DNA of 64,000 nt from Bacteroidales bacterium (GCA_017630215.1 JAGBVR010000011.1:26325-90324); one strand, 5' to 3'; counted from the stretch's first letter, positions 50,751 to 61,494 are shown. The notes: a model not told the origin generated them from the sequence alone. Made by a program: numbers and translations.

Positions 50751-53700
50751 ATGCTGAAGACCCTGTTGGACAGACCGATTTCCGTGTCTATGATGATGCT
50801 GGTAGTGGCCGTGCTTGGTATTGTGAGCATGAGGCTTCTGCCTGTGTCGCTGATTCCGGATGTGGATATCCCTTACATAACCGTCCAGGCGGTTTCATCT
50901 CAGATGTCGGCACGCGAGATGGATGAAAGCGTCGTAAAGACACTGCGCCAGCAGCTGATGCAGGTGAACGGAGTGGAAGAGATAACTACCGAGTCCCGAG
51001 ACGGCTCCGGCACAATCAGACTGACATTCAGTCACGGGTCGGATATGGATTATGTGTTTGTGGAGGTGAACGAGAAGATCGACAGGTGTATGTCATCTCT
51101 TCCAGACATAGACCGTCCGAAGGTGCTGAAGGCCAGTGCTACAGACATTCCTGCGTTCTACATAAATATGACCCCTGTAGAGGATACAGAGGAGGCGTTC
51201 AATCAGATGAGCCGCTTCGCGCAGGACGTGATATGCAAGCGTCTTGAACAGCAGGAAGAGGTGGCGATGGTGGATGTAAGCGGTTATGTCGATGATCAGA
51301 TAATGATAATCCCGGATCAGAGGAAACTGGACCAGCTGGGACTGACTCAGGCTCAGTTCGAGAATATCGTAAACTCGTCAAACCTCCATCTCGGATCGCT
51401 TACCATCCACGATGGCCAGTACAGGTATAATGTGAAGTTCCTTTCTAGCGTCGCAACCTGCGAGGATATCGCGAACATCTGGTTCAGGACTGGGGACAGG
51501 GTGATGCAGATAAAGGACATCGCAAGCGTGGAGCAGCAGCCTGCCAAGAAGACGGGACTTGTCCGTTCTGACGGGAAAAGAGCTGTGTGCATGGCTGTGA
51601 TCAAGCAGAGCGATGCGAGAATGGCCGATCTGAGAAAGAGTATGGATACAATGATGGGAAACTTCTCATACGAGTATCCTGAGATAAAGTTCACGGTAAC
51701 AAGAGACCAGACTCAGCTGCTGGAGTATTCGATCCACAACCTTGTGCAGAACATCGTGGCGGGAATCGTCCTTGCCTGCCTTGTGATCTTCTTCTTTATG
51801 AAGGATTTCCGTTCCCCTGCGCTTGTGTCGCTGACGATGCCTGTGGCATTGATTTTCTCGATGGCCGTGTTCTATGTGATGGGACTGTCCATCAACATAA
51901 TATCCCTCTCGGGTCTTCTTCTGGGAGTGGGAATGATGGCGGACAACACCATCATACTTGTGGATAATATCACCGGACGATGGCAGCGTGGTGATACCTT
52001 AAGAGAGGCGGTCATTGAAGGTACAAAGGAAGTCGCAGGGCCTATGCTCAGTTCTGTGCTGACGACCTGCGCCGTTTTCATCCCTCTGGTCTTTGTCAGC
52101 GGAATTGCCGGAGAACTTTTCTTCGATCAGGCAATGGCCGTGACGATTGTCCTGCTGACTTCGTATATCGTCACTCTTACCGTTATCCCTGTCTATTACT
52201 ACTGGTGGTATCGCAAGCTTCTGTCCTTCCGTGCTAACCCTCTGCTTGAGCGCATATCCTTTGATGAGCCTCTACGCCGATGGGACGAGAAGATAATGGG
52301 ATGGTTCATAGATCATAGAGTCGTTGCCTGGACCATCCTTGCTGTGTCCATTGCGGGAATCGTGGTCTGCTTTGCATTGATGCCTAAGGAAAGACTTCCG
52401 GAGATGACCTATACGGAGACGATAATGACGATCGACTGGAACGAGCAGATAAGCATTGGCGAGAATGAGCGCAGGGTGGCCTTTCTGGAAGATATGATCA
52501 GAGAGGAATGTCTTCAGACCACATCGATGGTGGGAATGCAGAAGTTCATCCTCAGTCACAGCGGAGAACTCGGAACTGGCGAGACATCGATATATGTGAA
52601 CTGCAAGGATATGAAGACAGTAGAAGAAGTAAAGACGGCTATGGCAAATGCTGTTTCTCAGAAGTATCCTTCTGCTGTATATGGGTTTGAGGTGTCGGGC
52701 AACATCTTTGACGCCGTTTTCGCGGAAAGCGAGGCTCCATTGACCGCAAGGATAAGGCCGGCGTCACTTCCTCGTCTTGAAGTGGAGGGACTGCGCGGTC
52801 TTCTGGGTGCGGTCAGGGATGAACTGCCCAGAGTCCACATAGAGGATGTTTCTGTCAAGACAGATGCTCTTTTCATTGCCGATCCGCAGATGATGACATT
52901 GTATGATGTATCATATTCGGAGCTGTCATCTGTTCTCAGGAACTCCCTTAATGAAAACAGGCTCTTTTCCATCGTTCAGGGTACAAGGACAATCCCTGTT
53001 CTTACCGGAGATGATGCAGGAAGCCTTGCGGAGATCCTGTCAGAAAAGTTCATCGTCAAGGATGGCGTGAGGATCCCTGTAGCGGAACTGATGCGTCAGA
53101 CATATATAGAGGACTTCAAGACTGTGGTGTCCGGGGCTGAGGGTAACTACTATCCTGTGTCGCTGGATGTGGATAATGTCCCTGAAGTGATAGCAGCAGT
53201 GGATTCCGTAGTGAGTGAGGATGACGGATATGAGGTAAGCTACAGCGGTTCGTGGTTCTCGAACAGAAAGATGGTGATGGAGCTTCTGCTTGTTCTGATT
53301 ATTGCTGTTGTGCTGCTCTATCTGATTCTTGCGTCCCAGTTCGAATCACTCCTGCAGCCTGTGATAATCCTGTCGGAGATAGTAGTGGATGTGTTCGCGT
53401 CTCTGCTTGTCCTGTGGGTTATGGGACTGAGCATCAATCTGATGTCGATGATAGGTCTTGTAGTCATCAGCGGTATCGTGATCAACGATTCTATCCTGAA
53501 GATAGACACTATCAACAGGATGAGGAAGGATGGCTACGCTCTCAGGCAGGCCGTGACCGAGGCAAGCAGCCGAAGGATGAAGGCCATCATAATGACTTCG
53601 CTCACGACGATTCTGGCAGTGTGCCCGTTCCTGAGCAGAGGCAATATGGGTGATGACCTTCAGTATCCGATGTCGATTGTGATCATCGTAGGTATGACCG

Positions 53701-53771
53701 TGGGTACTCTTGTGAGTCTGTTTGTGCTGCCGGCGCTTTATTATTCGATTTACAGAAGAAAGGATGAGTAG
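50751..53771 (+). CDS. RND family efflux transporter permease subunit 1
   Basis: This 1006-residue protein has 12 membrane helices in the RND arrangement and two large periplasmic loops. The proton-relay motif is visible as MMADNTIILVDNI in helix 4, with Asp kept at the first position and Asn at the second, as in many non-AcrB RND families. It is inner-membrane and proton-driven. It is followed by a second, different permease, so the pump is probably heteromeric, as in MdtBC. The substrate is not readable. Confidence 0.93.
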   Translation: MLKTLLDRPISVSMMMLVVAVLGIVSMRLLPVSLIPDVDIPYITVQAVSSQMSAREMDESVVKTLRQQLMQVNGVEEITTESRDGSGTIRLTFSHGSDMDYVFVEVNEKIDRCMSSLPDIDRPKVLKASATDIPAFYINMTPVEDTEEAFNQMSRFAQDVICKRLEQQEEVAMVDVSGYVDDQIMIIPDQRKLDQLGLTQAQFENIVNSSNLHLGSLTIHDGQYRYNVKFLSSVATCEDIANIWFRTGDRVMQIKDIASVEQQPAKKTGLVRSDGKRAVCMAVIKQSDARMADLRKSMDTMMGNFSYEYPEIKFTVTRDQTQLLEYSIHNLVQNIVAGIVLACLVIFFFMKDFRSPALVSLTMPVALIFSMAVFYVMGLSINIISLSGLLLGVGMMADNTIILVDNITGRWQRGDTLREAVIEGTKEVAGPMLSSVLTTCAVFIPLVFVSGIAGELFFDQAMAVTIVLLTSYIVTLTVIPVYYYWWYRKLLSFRANPLLERISFDEPLRRWDEKIMGWFIDHRVVAWTILAVSIAGIVVCFALMPKERLPEMTYTETIMTIDWNEQISIGENERRVAFLEDMIREECLQTTSMVGMQKFILSHSGELGTGETSIYVNCKDMKTVEEVKTAMANAVSQKYPSAVYGFEVSGNIFDAVFAESEAPLTARIRPASLPRLEVEGLRGLLGAVRDELPRVHIEDVSVKTDALFIADPQMMTLYDVSYSELSSVLRNSLNENRLFSIVQGTRTIPVLTGDDAGSLAEILSEKFIVKDGVRIPVAELMRQTYIEDFKTVVSGAEGNYYPVSLDVDNVPEVIAAVDSVVSEDDGYEVSYSGSWFSNRKMVMELLLVLIIAVVLLYLILASQFESLLQPVIILSEIVVDVFASLLVLWVMGLSINLMSMIGLVVISGIVINDSILKIDTINRMRKDGYALRQAVTEASSRRMKAIIMTSLTTILAVCPFLSRGNMGDDLQYPMSIVIIVGMTVGTLVSLFVLPALYYSIYRRKDE

Positions 53772-56700
53772 GAGGATTTCATCATTTTCAGTGTTGTTGG
53801 TGATGGCTGTGCTGTCTGTGATCGGCATAGCCTCGCTTCCTATGCTCAATGTGCAGTACAAGCCGTCGGAGGCCGGAAGATCGATCTCTGTGTCATTCTC
53901 GTATCCGGGTGCTTCTCCTGAGATTGTTGAAGCGGAAGTGACATCGAAGATAGAGGGCATAATGGCCCGCCTTTCCGGAAATACTGGTACATCGTCACTG
54001 TCACTTGTCGGATACGGAAGCGCAAATGTAAATTTCAGCAAACGTACAGACATGGCCGCTGCCCGTCTGGAGCTTGCTTCTGCTATCAGGAACATATATC
54101 CTGAACTCCCTGATGGTGTATCCTATCCTTCCATATCCCATAATGCTCAGGGACAGAAGTCAACTACGGCACTGTCTTATCTGATAAAGGGAAGCCTGCC
54201 TTCGCAGGAAATCGAGAAATATGTCCGTGAACACGTTATGCCGGAAATCTCTGCTGTAAAGGGAGTGGACAATGTGTCGCTTTATGGTGCGACGCCATAT
54301 CACTGGGTGATAACGTTCGATGCAGCCAAGACTGCATCTGCAGGCATGAGCCCTTCAGACATTGCCGAAGCATTCAGGAACGCATATTCGGAGACTTTGA
54401 TAGGTATATCCGATGCAGGGAATGAGACAATGGCCGTAAGGCTGGCTTCGATGAACGAGGAGGACGATTTCGGAAGCATACCTGTGAAGAATGAAGAGGG
54501 ACGAATCGTTTATCTGCGTGATGTTGCGGACTGGAAATATCAGGAGTCGCTTCCAGGATCATACTACAGAGTAAACGGGCTGAACACCATCACCCTCTCC
54601 GTAGGAGTGGCTGGGGACGTCAATCTCTTGACAGTGACGAAAGATGTCCGCGAGACAATGCTGGAACTGCAGCGTGGATTTCCGGAAGAGATCACTGCAG
54701 GTATAGCATACGATTCCTCCGAATATGTGTCGGGAGAGCTTGACAAGATATATCTGCGTACAGGACTATGCATACTGATTCTCCTGCTGTTTGTCTTTGC
54801 CGTGAGCCGTTCGTGGAGATATATGCTCATAATAGTCCTGACCCTTGCGGTGAACCTGCTGATAGCCCTTGCTATATATGCATTTGCTGGTATCAGCATC
54901 CATATATACACCCTCGCAGGAATTACAGTATCTCTGGGTATCGTGATAGATACCTCTATCGTGATGATAGACCATTACGCCCATTTCCGCGACAGAAAGG
55001 CTTTCCCTTCTCTGGTCGCGGCAGTGGGGACGACGATTGCAGCCCTGCTGATGGTCCTGCTTCTGCCGGAGAGCGAGAAAGCAAACCTGAAGGACTTCAT
55101 ATGGGTCATTTCGCTTAATCTCGCAGTTTCTCTTGCTGTATCGTGGCTGTTCATTCCTGCTCTGATGGATTACCTTCCGATACAGACTTCGGCTTCTGTA
55201 TCGTCAATGAGAAAGCGCAGACGTCAGGCAAGACGTGCCGGACGTTATGGAAGATATATAAGATGGGGCCTGAAACACAGATGGGTATATGTTGTCGTGT
55301 TCATCATTGCCTTCGGTCTGCCGCTTTGCGTGCTTCCGACTTCAGCACAGATGGAGAAGAAGAATGACAAGAACCTCTGGCAGAAGGGTGTGGAGAAGGT
55401 TGTCTCCTGGAGGCCGTATGCTGACAACAGGCAGACGATTGACAAGATTGCAGGATCTTCTTTCGGAGCCTTCTACAGAGCGCTAGGAAGATCGAACTTC
55501 TATCGTGAACCTCAGCAGAAGACCCTGCACATCAATGCCGGAATGCTTGAGGGATGTACCGTACATCAGTTGAACGAGGTGGTCAAGTCGATGGAGAACT
55601 ATCTTGCCGGATTTGAAGAGATAAAGGTGTTCACTACTGACATATCTTCTTATGCGGATGCCTCGATTACCGTCGAGTTCAAACCGGAGTATGAAGATAC
55701 TGCTTTCCCATCACAGCTTAAGGCTCTGGTGACCTCAATGGCAATAAACTTCGGAGGTGCAAACTGGTCAATCTATGGAATCGATGACAACGGATTCAAC
55801 AACAATATTGTGACAAATTACAAGTCACACGAGATTACCCTCAAAGGATACAACTACCAGGAGTTGAAACGATATGCCGAATACCTTGTGGAGCATCTTT
55901 CTCAGAACCGAAGAGTCTCCGGGGCTGAGGTGTGGGGCTCAGGATGGGACGGCAGGCCAAAAACGGAGTTCAATATGGAGTACGACTTCGAGCGGATGGC
56001 AGTGGCGAACATCAATCCTTACCAGTATTATTCCGCATTGGCATCCCAGCTATATGACAATTACCTTACCGCCATCAATACGGAGGGGGAAATGACTGAG
56101 GTCGTGCTACGTTCATCTGAAATCGAGAAGTATGACTACTGGCACGTGCTTCACACTCCGGTGAGCACGAGTGATGTGGCCGCACCTCTTCAGGATATCG
56201 GAAGCATTGAGAAGCGACTATCCGGAGTAAGCATCAGCAAGAACCTGCAGTCATACGAGATAAGTGTATGTTTTGACTTCATCGGCAGTTATGAACTATC
56301 GAAAAGGGTCATAGATAATGCAGTAGAACATATGAACGATGAGATTCTACCGATCGGCTATAAGGCTTATAACCCGCAAGGAGGCTGGTGGGATGAGAAC
56401 AAGGACAAGTATGCCTGGCTGATTTTCCTGATAGTGGCAGTGATCTTCGTGATGCTGGCAATGACCTTTGAATCGCTTCGCCTTCCGCTGACTGTGATAT
56501 TTATGATACCGATTTCATTCATAGGCCTGTTCCTGACCTTCGGACTGACCGATCTGTCGTTTGATCAGGGTGGATTTGCGGCATTCGTGATGCTTTGCGG
56601 AATCGTCGTGAATGCTGGAATCTATATTGTGCTTACATATAAAGATGTGATACAACATAATCCTGAGCTGACAGGAATGCGCGGCTATGTAAAGGCTTTC

Positions 56701-56910
56701 GGCAGAAAGATCAACCCGATAATGCTGACGGTTATCTCTACAGTTCTCGGACTGATTCCGTTCCTTACAGACGGCCCTCAGGAAGTATTTTGGTTTGATT
56801 TCGCCATAGGAACTATAGGCGGAATGCTCTTCTCTGTCATTGCCGTCATTCTGGTTCTGCCGGTGTTTGTTTTAAGAAGTAAAATGAGAAAGAATGAATA
56901 CAATGTTTAA
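53764..56910 (+). CDS. RND family efflux transporter permease subunit 2
   Basis: This 1048-residue RND permease starts at the ATG 53764, overlapping the stop of subunit 1 by 8 bp; a longer frame from 53722 is in the other gene's sequence. Helix 4 has IVIDTSIVMIDHY, so the second relay Asp is Thr. The C-terminal helix bundle is intact. It probably pairs with subunit 1 in a mixed trimer where only one partner conducts protons efficiently. Confidence 0.92.
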   Translation: MSRRISSFSVLLVMAVLSVIGIASLPMLNVQYKPSEAGRSISVSFSYPGASPEIVEAEVTSKIEGIMARLSGNTGTSSLSLVGYGSANVNFSKRTDMAAARLELASAIRNIYPELPDGVSYPSISHNAQGQKSTTALSYLIKGSLPSQEIEKYVREHVMPEISAVKGVDNVSLYGATPYHWVITFDAAKTASAGMSPSDIAEAFRNAYSETLIGISDAGNETMAVRLASMNEEDDFGSIPVKNEEGRIVYLRDVADWKYQESLPGSYYRVNGLNTITLSVGVAGDVNLLTVTKDVRETMLELQRGFPEEITAGIAYDSSEYVSGELDKIYLRTGLCILILLLFVFAVSRSWRYMLIIVLTLAVNLLIALAIYAFAGISIHIYTLAGITVSLGIVIDTSIVMIDHYAHFRDRKAFPSLVAAVGTTIAALLMVLLLPESEKANLKDFIWVISLNLAVSLAVSWLFIPALMDYLPIQTSASVSSMRKRRRQARRAGRYGRYIRWGLKHRWVYVVVFIIAFGLPLCVLPTSAQMEKKNDKNLWQKGVEKVVSWRPYADNRQTIDKIAGSSFGAFYRALGRSNFYREPQQKTLHINAGMLEGCTVHQLNEVVKSMENYLAGFEEIKVFTTDISSYADASITVEFKPEYEDTAFPSQLKALVTSMAINFGGANWSIYGIDDNGFNNNIVTNYKSHEITLKGYNYQELKRYAEYLVEHLSQNRRVSGAEVWGSGWDGRPKTEFNMEYDFERMAVANINPYQYYSALASQLYDNYLTAINTEGEMTEVVLRSSEIEKYDYWHVLHTPVSTSDVAAPLQDIGSIEKRLSGVSISKNLQSYEISVCFDFIGSYELSKRVIDNAVEHMNDEILPIGYKAYNPQGGWWDENKDKYAWLIFLIVAVIFVMLAMTFESLRLPLTVIFMIPISFIGLFLTFGLTDLSFDQGGFAAFVMLCGIVVNAGIYIVLTYKDVIQHNPELTGMRGYVKAFGRKINPIMLTVISTVLGLIPFLTDGPQEVFWFDFAIGTIGGMLFSVIAVILVLPVFVLRSKMRKNEYNV

Positions 56911-57904
56911 GAAATGGTGCTCGATAGCAATAGGACTGCTATATGTAGCGAGCGGCTTGCTGAAGGTTATGGATCCGGTTGGAACAGGCCTGATTGTAGA
57001 GGCCTACTTCCGTTTTATGCATCTGCCGGAATCTGTGCTTGTGGCAAAGATTCTCGGAGTGGTTCTTGGTGCATTGGAGACGGCTGTCGGATTTGCAGCT
57101 GTGTTCTGTGTGTGGCCAAGGATTACCCGATGGATTATGCTGGGAATGCAGTCCGCTTTTACCCTTCTTTCTCTGACTCTCGTAATCTGGCATCCACAGA
57201 TGCATTGCGGATGCTTCGGTGAGGCGATCCATCTGACGCACTGGCAGACTTTCATAAAGAATATTGTTCTGATGGGAATGCTGTGGTTTGCTTATTTCCC
57301 ATTACTGGAAGCCACTATGACCAAGATATGGCAATATATTGCTTTTGCTTCTTCGGTTATCCTTATGGCAGGCTTTGCTGTTTATTCGTGGTATTATATC
57401 CCTGTAATCGACTTCACTGATTATAAGATAGGAACTGAGATCGTCAGTCAGGGTGAATACTGGAATCTTTCCGAAGAGGAAAGAGAAACTCGTTCTGCTC
57501 TTCCAATGTTGGGTACAGGTGACAAGCAGGACCCTGATATTACAAAGTGGAAATGGGCTATAATATCTCTATATGATCTACCTGAAGACGATCTGCTGTT
57601 CTGGACAAGGTTTATGGTGAATTTCAGGATTCTTAAGAAACAGGGATATGAGGTGGTGGTTTTAACCTCAGCACCTGAATCGCAGATGAGGGAGAAGATA
57701 CAGATGTTTGCTGAGCTGCCATTTCTCTGCTCTGAAAAGATCTTGGGAGAAATGAGGGAAGCCCTATATCTTACCTCTAGGACGACTGTCATCTCTCTGA
57801 ACAGAAACAACGGTGGAGTGACATTCCTGACAGACGGCGTGATAACAAGAAAACGAGTGGCAAAGGATTACCCCGAGATTAGTTCCGTATTCAGATATAA
57901 TTAA
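56894..57904 (+). CDS. MauE/DoxX-like membrane redox protein with C-terminal soluble domain
   Basis: This 336-residue protein has four to five membrane helices (about 8-170), including the HCGCFG motif (about 96-101) of MauE/DoxX-type quinone- or thiol-linked proteins. A soluble domain of unclear fold (about 185-336) follows. It overlaps the second RND gene by 17 bp and is in the same operon. Such proteins help disulfide formation or redox transfer in the periplasm, which could serve Cys-containing exported peptides. The alternative start at 56903 gives a protein three residues shorter. Confidence 0.78.
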   Translation: MNTMFKKWCSIAIGLLYVASGLLKVMDPVGTGLIVEAYFRFMHLPESVLVAKILGVVLGALETAVGFAAVFCVWPRITRWIMLGMQSAFTLLSLTLVIWHPQMHCGCFGEAIHLTHWQTFIKNIVLMGMLWFAYFPLLEATMTKIWQYIAFASSVILMAGFAVYSWYYIPVIDFTDYKIGTEIVSQGEYWNLSEEERETRSALPMLGTGDKQDPDITKWKWAIISLYDLPEDDLLFWTRFMVNFRILKKQGYEVVVLTSAPESQMREKIQMFAELPFLCSEKILGEMREALYLTSRTTVISLNRNNGGVTFLTDGVITRKRVAKDYPEISSVFRYN

Positions 57905-57922
57905 CGAAATAAAATAATCCGA

Positions 57923-59872
57923 ATGAAAAGACATTCATTAAATCTATTATGCCTGTTGATGATTCTGGCAATGCTTATGGGATGTTCGCGCAGGCACTAC
58001 CGTCCTTCTCTTAGGGATGTGCTGAAGCATAATCCTGCATTGGAGCAGGTTCTGGAAAAGTATAAGGGTGACAGTCTCAAGACAGAGGCTGCCGAGTTCC
58101 TGCTAATGAATCTTCCATACTACTATTCGTATAGCGAAAAGGATATGGAGGCATATCTTAAGGTGCACGAGTACTATGGCGTCGGCAAATGGTATAGTGT
58201 GCAGCAGGCGCAAGACTCTGCAATGAGACAGTACGGCACATACAACGCCATCACGACCAATAAGATATCCGACCTGACGATTTCTCCAGAGTTTCTGATA
58301 GAGAACATAGATTGGGCATTTAAGGTGCGTGAGGAACAGCCTTGGAGCAAGAATGTATCGTGGGAGGATTTCTGCGAATATATCCTGCCGTACAGGATAA
58401 AGGATGAGTGCCTAAAACCGTGGAGGGAAAAACTATATAACAAGTACAACCCGATGCTTGACGATATCAGGGATTTGCCGGAAGCAGAAGACCCTCTGTT
58501 TGTTTCAAGAGTGTTGATAGATTCCATCTCAAGAGAGGAATCACGCTTCTCATCTCTGCTTGGTTATGGGCCTCATATCGGTCCGGATGTAGTGGATTGG
58601 GTGTCGGGCAATTGCAGGGAACTTACGGACAGGCTGATATACATATTCCGTGCTCTGGGCCTGCCGTGCGGTTGCGATTATATGCCGTTACGTGGAGACC
58701 TTAATGTCGCTCATTACTGGAACTTCGTTCTTGACAAGGAGGGAACGTCTTATTGTATGTATGAGAAGCAGGCAATCAAGACAATGGAAGATTTCTTCGA
58801 TTGCAGGGCGAAGATATACCGTCAGACCTTCAGTCTGAATAAAGAGGAGCAGGATCGCATACGCTGCGATCTTCGCAAGGTGTATCCGAATTTCAGATAC
58901 CCGATGTACAAGGATATAACTAGAATGTACAGTGATGTGTTTGCCCGTACGCTTACCGTTCCTCGCGAAGAACTTATAAGTGAGATCAGGATGAATGAGA
59001 TCGTATATCTGTGCAGTTCTTCACATATGAAATGGCTGCCGGTAGCGTGGACTTATCCGGACAGAGACAGCATTACATTCAATGATGTCCAGGGAAGAGT
59101 GATTTTGTGCCTTGCCGTGTACCGTGACGGAGAACTCATTCCGGTTTCAGAGCCGTTCGAACTCAACAAGGAGACAGGCAACGTACACTATTACCATGCA
59201 GCGGACACGCTGGAGGATGTGAAACTGCTGAACAAATACCATCAGTTCTATGAGTCGTTCCCTCAGCGTATGGTAGGAGGAACATTCGAGGGCAGTGACT
59301 ATGCGGATTTCAGGGTTAAGGATACTCTTCATATCATTACCGAGCCACCTCTTCGTATGTACAATGTGGTTAAACTTCCTGATGCGAAGAAATATAGATA
59401 TGTAAGATACCACGGACCTGCTGAAGCATACTGCAATGTGGCTGAAGTGTCATTCTATTCTGATATTGATGGTAATGAATATCTGACAGGCGATATAATC
59501 GGAACACCTAACGGAGAAGGTGGCGATAAGGAGCATGACTATAAGAATGTATATGACGGCAATCCTTCCACATCGTTCAATTATGATCTTCCGTACGGAG
59601 GATGGTCTGGACTGGACCTGAAGAGGGAACAACCGATTTCCAGAATCGTGTATACCGCACGTAACCGTGAGAACTACATAAATGCAGGTGATACATACGA
59701 ACTTTTCTACTCATATGCAGGTCAGTGGCATTCAGTAGGAATCCAGATTCCTACCGGTGACTCTTTGGTGTACTCTGTTCCAAAAGGGGCTCTTCTGTAT
59801 CTGAAGAACCATGCCGGAGGTGTGGAGGAACGAATCTTCGACTATCACGAGGGCCTGCAGAGATATTGGTAA
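57923..59872 (+). CDS. Transglutaminase-like lipoprotein with C-terminal discoidin-like domain
   Basis: This 649-residue lipoprotein (lipobox LMGC, Cys21) has a papain-like transglutaminase core near residues 225-275: GNCREL (Cys231 nucleophile), NVAHYWNFV (His264) and a following Asp. Residues about 490-640 resemble a discoidin (F5/8 type C) carbohydrate-binding module (RYVRYHGPAEAYCNVAEV, NVYDGNPSTSFNY). It would act on proteins or glycans at the outer surface. It belongs to the pump operon, 18 bp after the MauE-like gene and 4 bp before the signal peptidase. Confidence 0.8.
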   Translation: MKRHSLNLLCLLMILAMLMGCSRRHYRPSLRDVLKHNPALEQVLEKYKGDSLKTEAAEFLLMNLPYYYSYSEKDMEAYLKVHEYYGVGKWYSVQQAQDSAMRQYGTYNAITTNKISDLTISPEFLIENIDWAFKVREEQPWSKNVSWEDFCEYILPYRIKDECLKPWREKLYNKYNPMLDDIRDLPEAEDPLFVSRVLIDSISREESRFSSLLGYGPHIGPDVVDWVSGNCRELTDRLIYIFRALGLPCGCDYMPLRGDLNVAHYWNFVLDKEGTSYCMYEKQAIKTMEDFFDCRAKIYRQTFSLNKEEQDRIRCDLRKVYPNFRYPMYKDITRMYSDVFARTLTVPREELISEIRMNEIVYLCSSSHMKWLPVAWTYPDRDSITFNDVQGRVILCLAVYRDGELIPVSEPFELNKETGNVHYYHAADTLEDVKLLNKYHQFYESFPQRMVGGTFEGSDYADFRVKDTLHIITEPPLRMYNVVKLPDAKKYRYVRYHGPAEAYCNVAEVSFYSDIDGNEYLTGDIIGTPNGEGGDKEHDYKNVYDGNPSTSFNYDLPYGGWSGLDLKREQPISRIVYTARNRENYINAGDTYELFYSYAGQWHSVGIQIPTGDSLVYSVPKGALLYLKNHAGGVEERIFDYHEGLQRYW

Positions 59873-59876
59873 GAAG

Positions 59877-60770
59877 ATGGAGGTGAAGAAGATATTGCTG
59901 AAGGTTTTTGACTGGATCCAGAACATCATCATAGCAGTCTTTGTGGTGATGGTGATCTGGTTGTTGTTCAGATTCACTACATATGCATCATTCCGTATCC
60001 CGTCTGACTCTATGGAACCATCGGTTCTGGTCGGTGATAAAGTTATTGTAAACAAATGGATCATTGGTGGCCGCGTGGTAAACATATGGGATGATATTCC
60101 AGAGTATGAAGAACTGACAGTGAAGAGGCTGCCAGGAATACGTAAAGCAAGGCGCAACGATCTGCTTGTGTTCAACTTCCCTTATCCTGGACCTTGGGAT
60201 AGTCTGGGATTCAGTATGAAGACAAGTTATTACATCAAGCGATGCGTCGCCCAGCCAGGAGACACTTTTGAAATACGCAATGCCAGATATATGGTACAAG
60301 GATGCGATGATTATCTTGGGAATGTTGAATCGCAGGAAATGCTAGCGGGACTTGTATCTTCCGGTCGGGCATATGATATGGGCATAGTGATGACAGGATA
60401 TCCCTATATGGTGGATGTCGGGTGGAACATAATGAATTTCGGCCCGCTTTATATACCGAAGGCAGGTGATACTATCAAGCTGGACAGGATGGCTTATGTT
60501 CTTTACCGCCAGGTCATTGAGTGGGAACAGAAACAGAAGCTCAGAATAGAAGGAGATGAAGTCTATCTGGGTGATAACCGTATCAGTGATTATACATTCA
60601 AGACTGACTGCTATTTCGTGACAGGCGATAATGTCCTGAACTCTCAGGATTCGCGGTACTGGGGCCTTCTACCGGAGCCGTTCATACTTGGAGTCGCGAC
60701 GCGAATCGGCAAGTCGGTGAATCCAGTTACTGAGAAGATGAGATGGGATAGAGTACTGAGGAAGATTTAA
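59877..60770 (+). CDS. lepB: Signal peptidase I (accessory copy)
   Basis: This 297-residue protein has an N-terminal membrane helix (about 15-33), the catalytic serine in IPSDSMEP (Ser45) and the general-base lysine in YYIKRCVAQPGD (Lys121). It ends with the family box GDNVLNSQDSRYWG. It is shorter than the usual Bacteroidales housekeeping enzyme and carries an insert between boxes C and E. Its place at the end of the pump operon suggests that it processes substrates of that operon, for example small exported proteins. The ATG at 59877 starts 4 bp after the preceding stop. Confidence 0.9.
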   Translation: MEVKKILLKVFDWIQNIIIAVFVVMVIWLLFRFTTYASFRIPSDSMEPSVLVGDKVIVNKWIIGGRVVNIWDDIPEYEELTVKRLPGIRKARRNDLLVFNFPYPGPWDSLGFSMKTSYYIKRCVAQPGDTFEIRNARYMVQGCDDYLGNVESQEMLAGLVSSGRAYDMGIVMTGYPYMVDVGWNIMNFGPLYIPKAGDTIKLDRMAYVLYRQVIEWEQKQKLRIEGDEVYLGDNRISDYTFKTDCYFVTGDNVLNSQDSRYWGLLPEPFILGVATRIGKSVNPVTEKMRWDRVLRKI

Positions 60771-60797
60771 TAATAATTAGTAATACGACAGCAATAT

Positions 60798-61388
60798 ATG
60801 GCAACGGATATTTCTGTGCTTCCATCAGAGCAGATAATGATTGTAAAGGAAGTGCACTTTGAATATGAGTTGAATACAAGATTGATTTTAGGTAAAGCCG
60901 TCTATTTGCGAAGGCTGAGCGATTCGTATAAACTTGAACTAACATCTAAAAATGAAGATCCTAGATATCTTGAATTAATGAAATCAGAGGAAACTTATCC
61001 CTTTGATTATCTGGACAAGTTGATAATTGACGGAATTTCTAGTAAATATAATAATGTTAATGTAACAAGCTGGTTGATGATGTGTGATACGCAATATCAA
61101 CGTTTACTGGATAGTATATACTCTGATTCAGTGACAGCTAATATTATTATTGAACCAGATATTTCTTCTCTAGATATTTGGGGACAGATATCTTGGATAT
61201 TAAAGAATAAAATGCGCTATATACAATTCCCGATAGACATATATATGAGGGGGATAACGATTCCTAATTTTTTACAAAATAATATGTTTAAAATCAATAT
61301 CAATCTTGATGAATGGCAAAATCAATCACATGGACTCAAGGAACTTTTAGATCGGTCATATGCGATTCTATCTAAATATTTTAGGTAG
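60798..61388 (+). CDS. Hypothetical protein
   Basis: This 196-residue protein has no signal peptide, membrane helix or motif I recognise. It is mixed alpha/beta by composition (IMIVKEVHFEYELNTRLIL, TSWLMMCDTQYQRLLDSI, QFPIDIYMRGITIPNFL). Its composition is AT-rich, unlike the pump operon 27 bp upstream, so it may be a later arrival. Possible type: a small radical-SAM-less or peptide-cluster partner, but I cannot support any specific function. Confidence 0.6.
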   Translation: MATDISVLPSEQIMIVKEVHFEYELNTRLILGKAVYLRRLSDSYKLELTSKNEDPRYLELMKSEETYPFDYLDKLIIDGISSKYNNVNVTSWLMMCDTQYQRLLDSIYSDSVTANIIIEPDISSLDIWGQISWILKNKMRYIQFPIDIYMRGITIPNFLQNNMFKININLDEWQNQSHGLKELLDRSYAILSKYFR

Positions 61389-61494
61389 TATGAATTTCTA
61401 AAAGGTTAAGATATCTAATTATCTGAGCAATATGTAACAAATCATAAAATCTCTACACCTGAGAATTATGCATCGTATTTTGCTGAGAGAAGCA

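Noticed and set aside
53346-54095. 249-residue minus-strand reading frame across the junction of the two RND genes
   Set aside because: It crosses two genuine gene boundaries on the plus strand and its sequence (His/Arg-rich) has no family pattern.
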